Virus record (IMG/VR): IMGVR_UViG_3300035698_001017
Coordinates: 1 to 24,050 of that record
Length of the DNA: 24,050 nucleotides
Source of the DNA: a virus
Direction: 5' to 3' (one strand)
In this document: positions 23,167-24,050 of the stretch, piece after piece
Layout of the letters: each line of letters begins with the position of its first letter
Numbering within the stretch: position 1 is the first letter of the stretch
Translations under genes and position numbers: made by a program
Notes under the pieces: model-generated
What the model was told of the DNA's origin: nothing
The model's database searches: none
The model's input: the letters and a program-made list of their open reading frames with translations, nothing else

Positions 23167-23493
23167 ATGGAAACAATAACTAAGGCACAATTTATCCAAC
23201 ACGCCACAAAAGGCATTGATTACCTTGGGAGCACCTGGACGAATAGAAAGGACCTTCCAGGGATATTAAAACACGTCCGCAAGGTAGCCCCCACAATAGA
23301 CAGTAAAGGCCGCCGGGTATTAAAGAACAAAACAATAAGCTCGCTACGGTTTGAAACTAATGACGGTTATTCTTACTTGGATTTGCACGGCAAAACATGT
23401 AAGGTCCATACAGACGGCCCGGTATTTATAATAGTAGATGACATTGAAGGAACCATAAACCTTATAATATACAGAAAGGAGCTAACAGTATGA
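23167..23493 (+). CDS. Early-region protein, unknown
   Basis: 108 residues, AAGGAG 8 nt before the ATG. The sequence has a helical start (TKAQFIQHATKGIDYLG) and a beta-rich end (DGYSYLDLHGKTCKVHTD, VFIIVDDIEGTINLIIY). No signal peptide, membrane segment or known motif was recognised. The stop overlaps the next start as ATGA. Confidence 0.6.
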   Translation: METITKAQFIQHATKGIDYLGSTWTNRKDLPGILKHVRKVAPTIDSKGRRVLKNKTISSLRFETNDGYSYLDLHGKTCKVHTDGPVFIIVDDIEGTINLIIYRKELTV

Positions 23494-23756
23494 AACTATC
23501 AGAGTATAAAAGCAATTTAGATACTATTTGCAAAGAATGGTCCGTTAAACAATTAAAGAATAAATATAGTGATTATCATTTATATTATATCGAATCTAAA
23601 CCAGAACATGATGGCGGGCTACTTATAGCCGCTACAAAACCCGCCAATAACAATTATAAAGTCGCTTTAAACAATAGGATTAATAAAAGTTATACGGCGG
23701 AGCGGCTATATAACTCATTGTTACCAATAGTTAGCAGACTACCAATAATAGAATAA
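23490..23756 (+). CDS. Early-region protein, unknown
   Basis: 88 residues, AAAGGAG 8 nt before an ATG that overlaps the previous stop. The N-terminus is helical (LDTICKEWSVKQLKNKYSDY), followed by YYIESKPEHDGGLLIAATK and a helical C-terminus (TAERLYNSLLPIVSRL). No family recognised. Two stop codons (TAA TAA) close it. Confidence 0.6.
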   Translation: MKLSEYKSNLDTICKEWSVKQLKNKYSDYHLYYIESKPEHDGGLLIAATKPANNNYKVALNNRINKSYTAERLYNSLLPIVSRLPIIE

Positions 23757-23771
23757 TAAAGGAGCGCAACC

Positions 23772-24050
23772 ATGCCTATAATAGATACTGAAATTAGAAA
23801 CGAGGTTGACTCGATAAATTTGGTAATGTCTGATGGATTAAACACTTATTTAGAAACAATTATACATAACAGCTCACTTTTTGATAATGTCGGCCTTGTG
23901 CTTATTAACAGCTGGTTCAATTACCCCAAAAATGTGATGTGGTTGAAGAGCATATAAACGAGTGCATGCCCGATGCTACAGAGACAGCTATTAATGATTT
24001 CTTGTGGTTCGAAGACGATTTCATCGCTGTAGAATTATTACAGTTAACAA
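23772..24050 (+). pseudogene. Small conserved-type protein, apparently frameshifted; open at window edge
   Basis: An ATG at 23772 with AAAGGAG upstream encodes MPIIDTEIRNEVDSINLV and on to WFNYPKN, then terminates at 23957 with a short unrelated tail. Shifting to the -1 frame near the CCCCAAAAA run (23924-23932) restores a coherent sequence, CDVVEEHINECMPDATETAI then NDFLWFEDDFIAVELL, which stays open to the window end. NDFLWFxxDxI is a motif I associate with small phage/bacterial hypothetical proteins. No start codon with a ribosome binding site precedes the second piece, so one gene broken by an indel (biological or from assembly) is the simplest reading. Confidence 0.5.

Noticed and set aside
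23924-23935. Programmed -1 ribosomal frameshift site.
   Set aside because: In the zero frame the sequence is TAC CCC AAA AAT, which does not fit X XXY YYZ, and no downstream stimulatory structure is obvious; an indel is simpler.
1-24050. tRNA genes, integrase or attachment site.
   Set aside because: No cloverleaf-like sequence, recombinase motif or att-like direct repeat flanking an integrase was seen, so a temperate lifestyle cannot be claimed from this window.

Overview
This window is part of a tailed double-stranded DNA phage (or prophage-like) genome with short-tailed, P22/podovirus-like head and tail logic. Genome type is inferred from gene content: terminase, portal, scaffold, a Mu gpT-like major capsid protein, P22 gp4-like and gp10-like tail accessory factors, and ejection-type proteins. 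The host cannot be named. Shine-Dalgarno sites are canonical AGGAG-type and sigma70-like promoters are visible, so the host is bacterial.

Layout. From about 21.9 kb down to base 1 nearly everything is on the minus strand and forms one compact late operon, with starts and stops mostly overlapping as TAATG or ATGA. Order of transcription: putative small terminase, three small unknown genes, large terminase, small unknown gene, portal, small gene overlapping the portal 3' end, GroES-like co-chaperonin, scaffold, small conserved protein, decoration-like protein, major capsid protein (MCP), beta-helix protein, small protein, zinc-ribbon protein, gp4-like adaptor, gp10-like protein N-terminal half, coiled-coil protein, Kelch-like protein, Kelch/gp10 C-terminal fusion, beta-sandwich protein, two ejection-type proteins, a 1392-residue polyvalent-type protein, a small beta protein, and a PKD-domain tail protein cut by the window edge. 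From 22.84 kb rightward the genes are on the plus strand: small early-type genes of unknown function behind a good sigma70 promoter. The 924-bp divergent intergenic region (21913-22836) is full of two families of short repeats.

Mobile elements. The MCP gene is split by an 847-nt group I intron carrying a GIY-YIG homing endonuclease. Exon joining restores a 302-residue MCP in frame, and P1, P3, P4, P7 and P8 pairings can be drawn by eye. A second, free-standing HNH endonuclease sits in the opposite orientation between the gp4-like and gp10-like genes with its own promoter.

Most unusual points. (1) The gp10-like DNA-stabilisation protein appears to be cut into two pieces with a coiled-coil gene and a Kelch-like repeat module placed between them. 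(2) The Kelch module is itself divided by an in-frame TAG, with a ribosome binding site and restart 9 nt later. (3) The divergent region has eight exact copies of TACCCTTAAC (both orientations), twelve copies of CCGCTAC/GTAGCGG, and a 30-bp perfect inverted repeat, and looks like a replication origin or regulator-binding region. (4) The last plus-strand gene seems frameshifted. All functional names rest on motif recognition by eye, without database searches.
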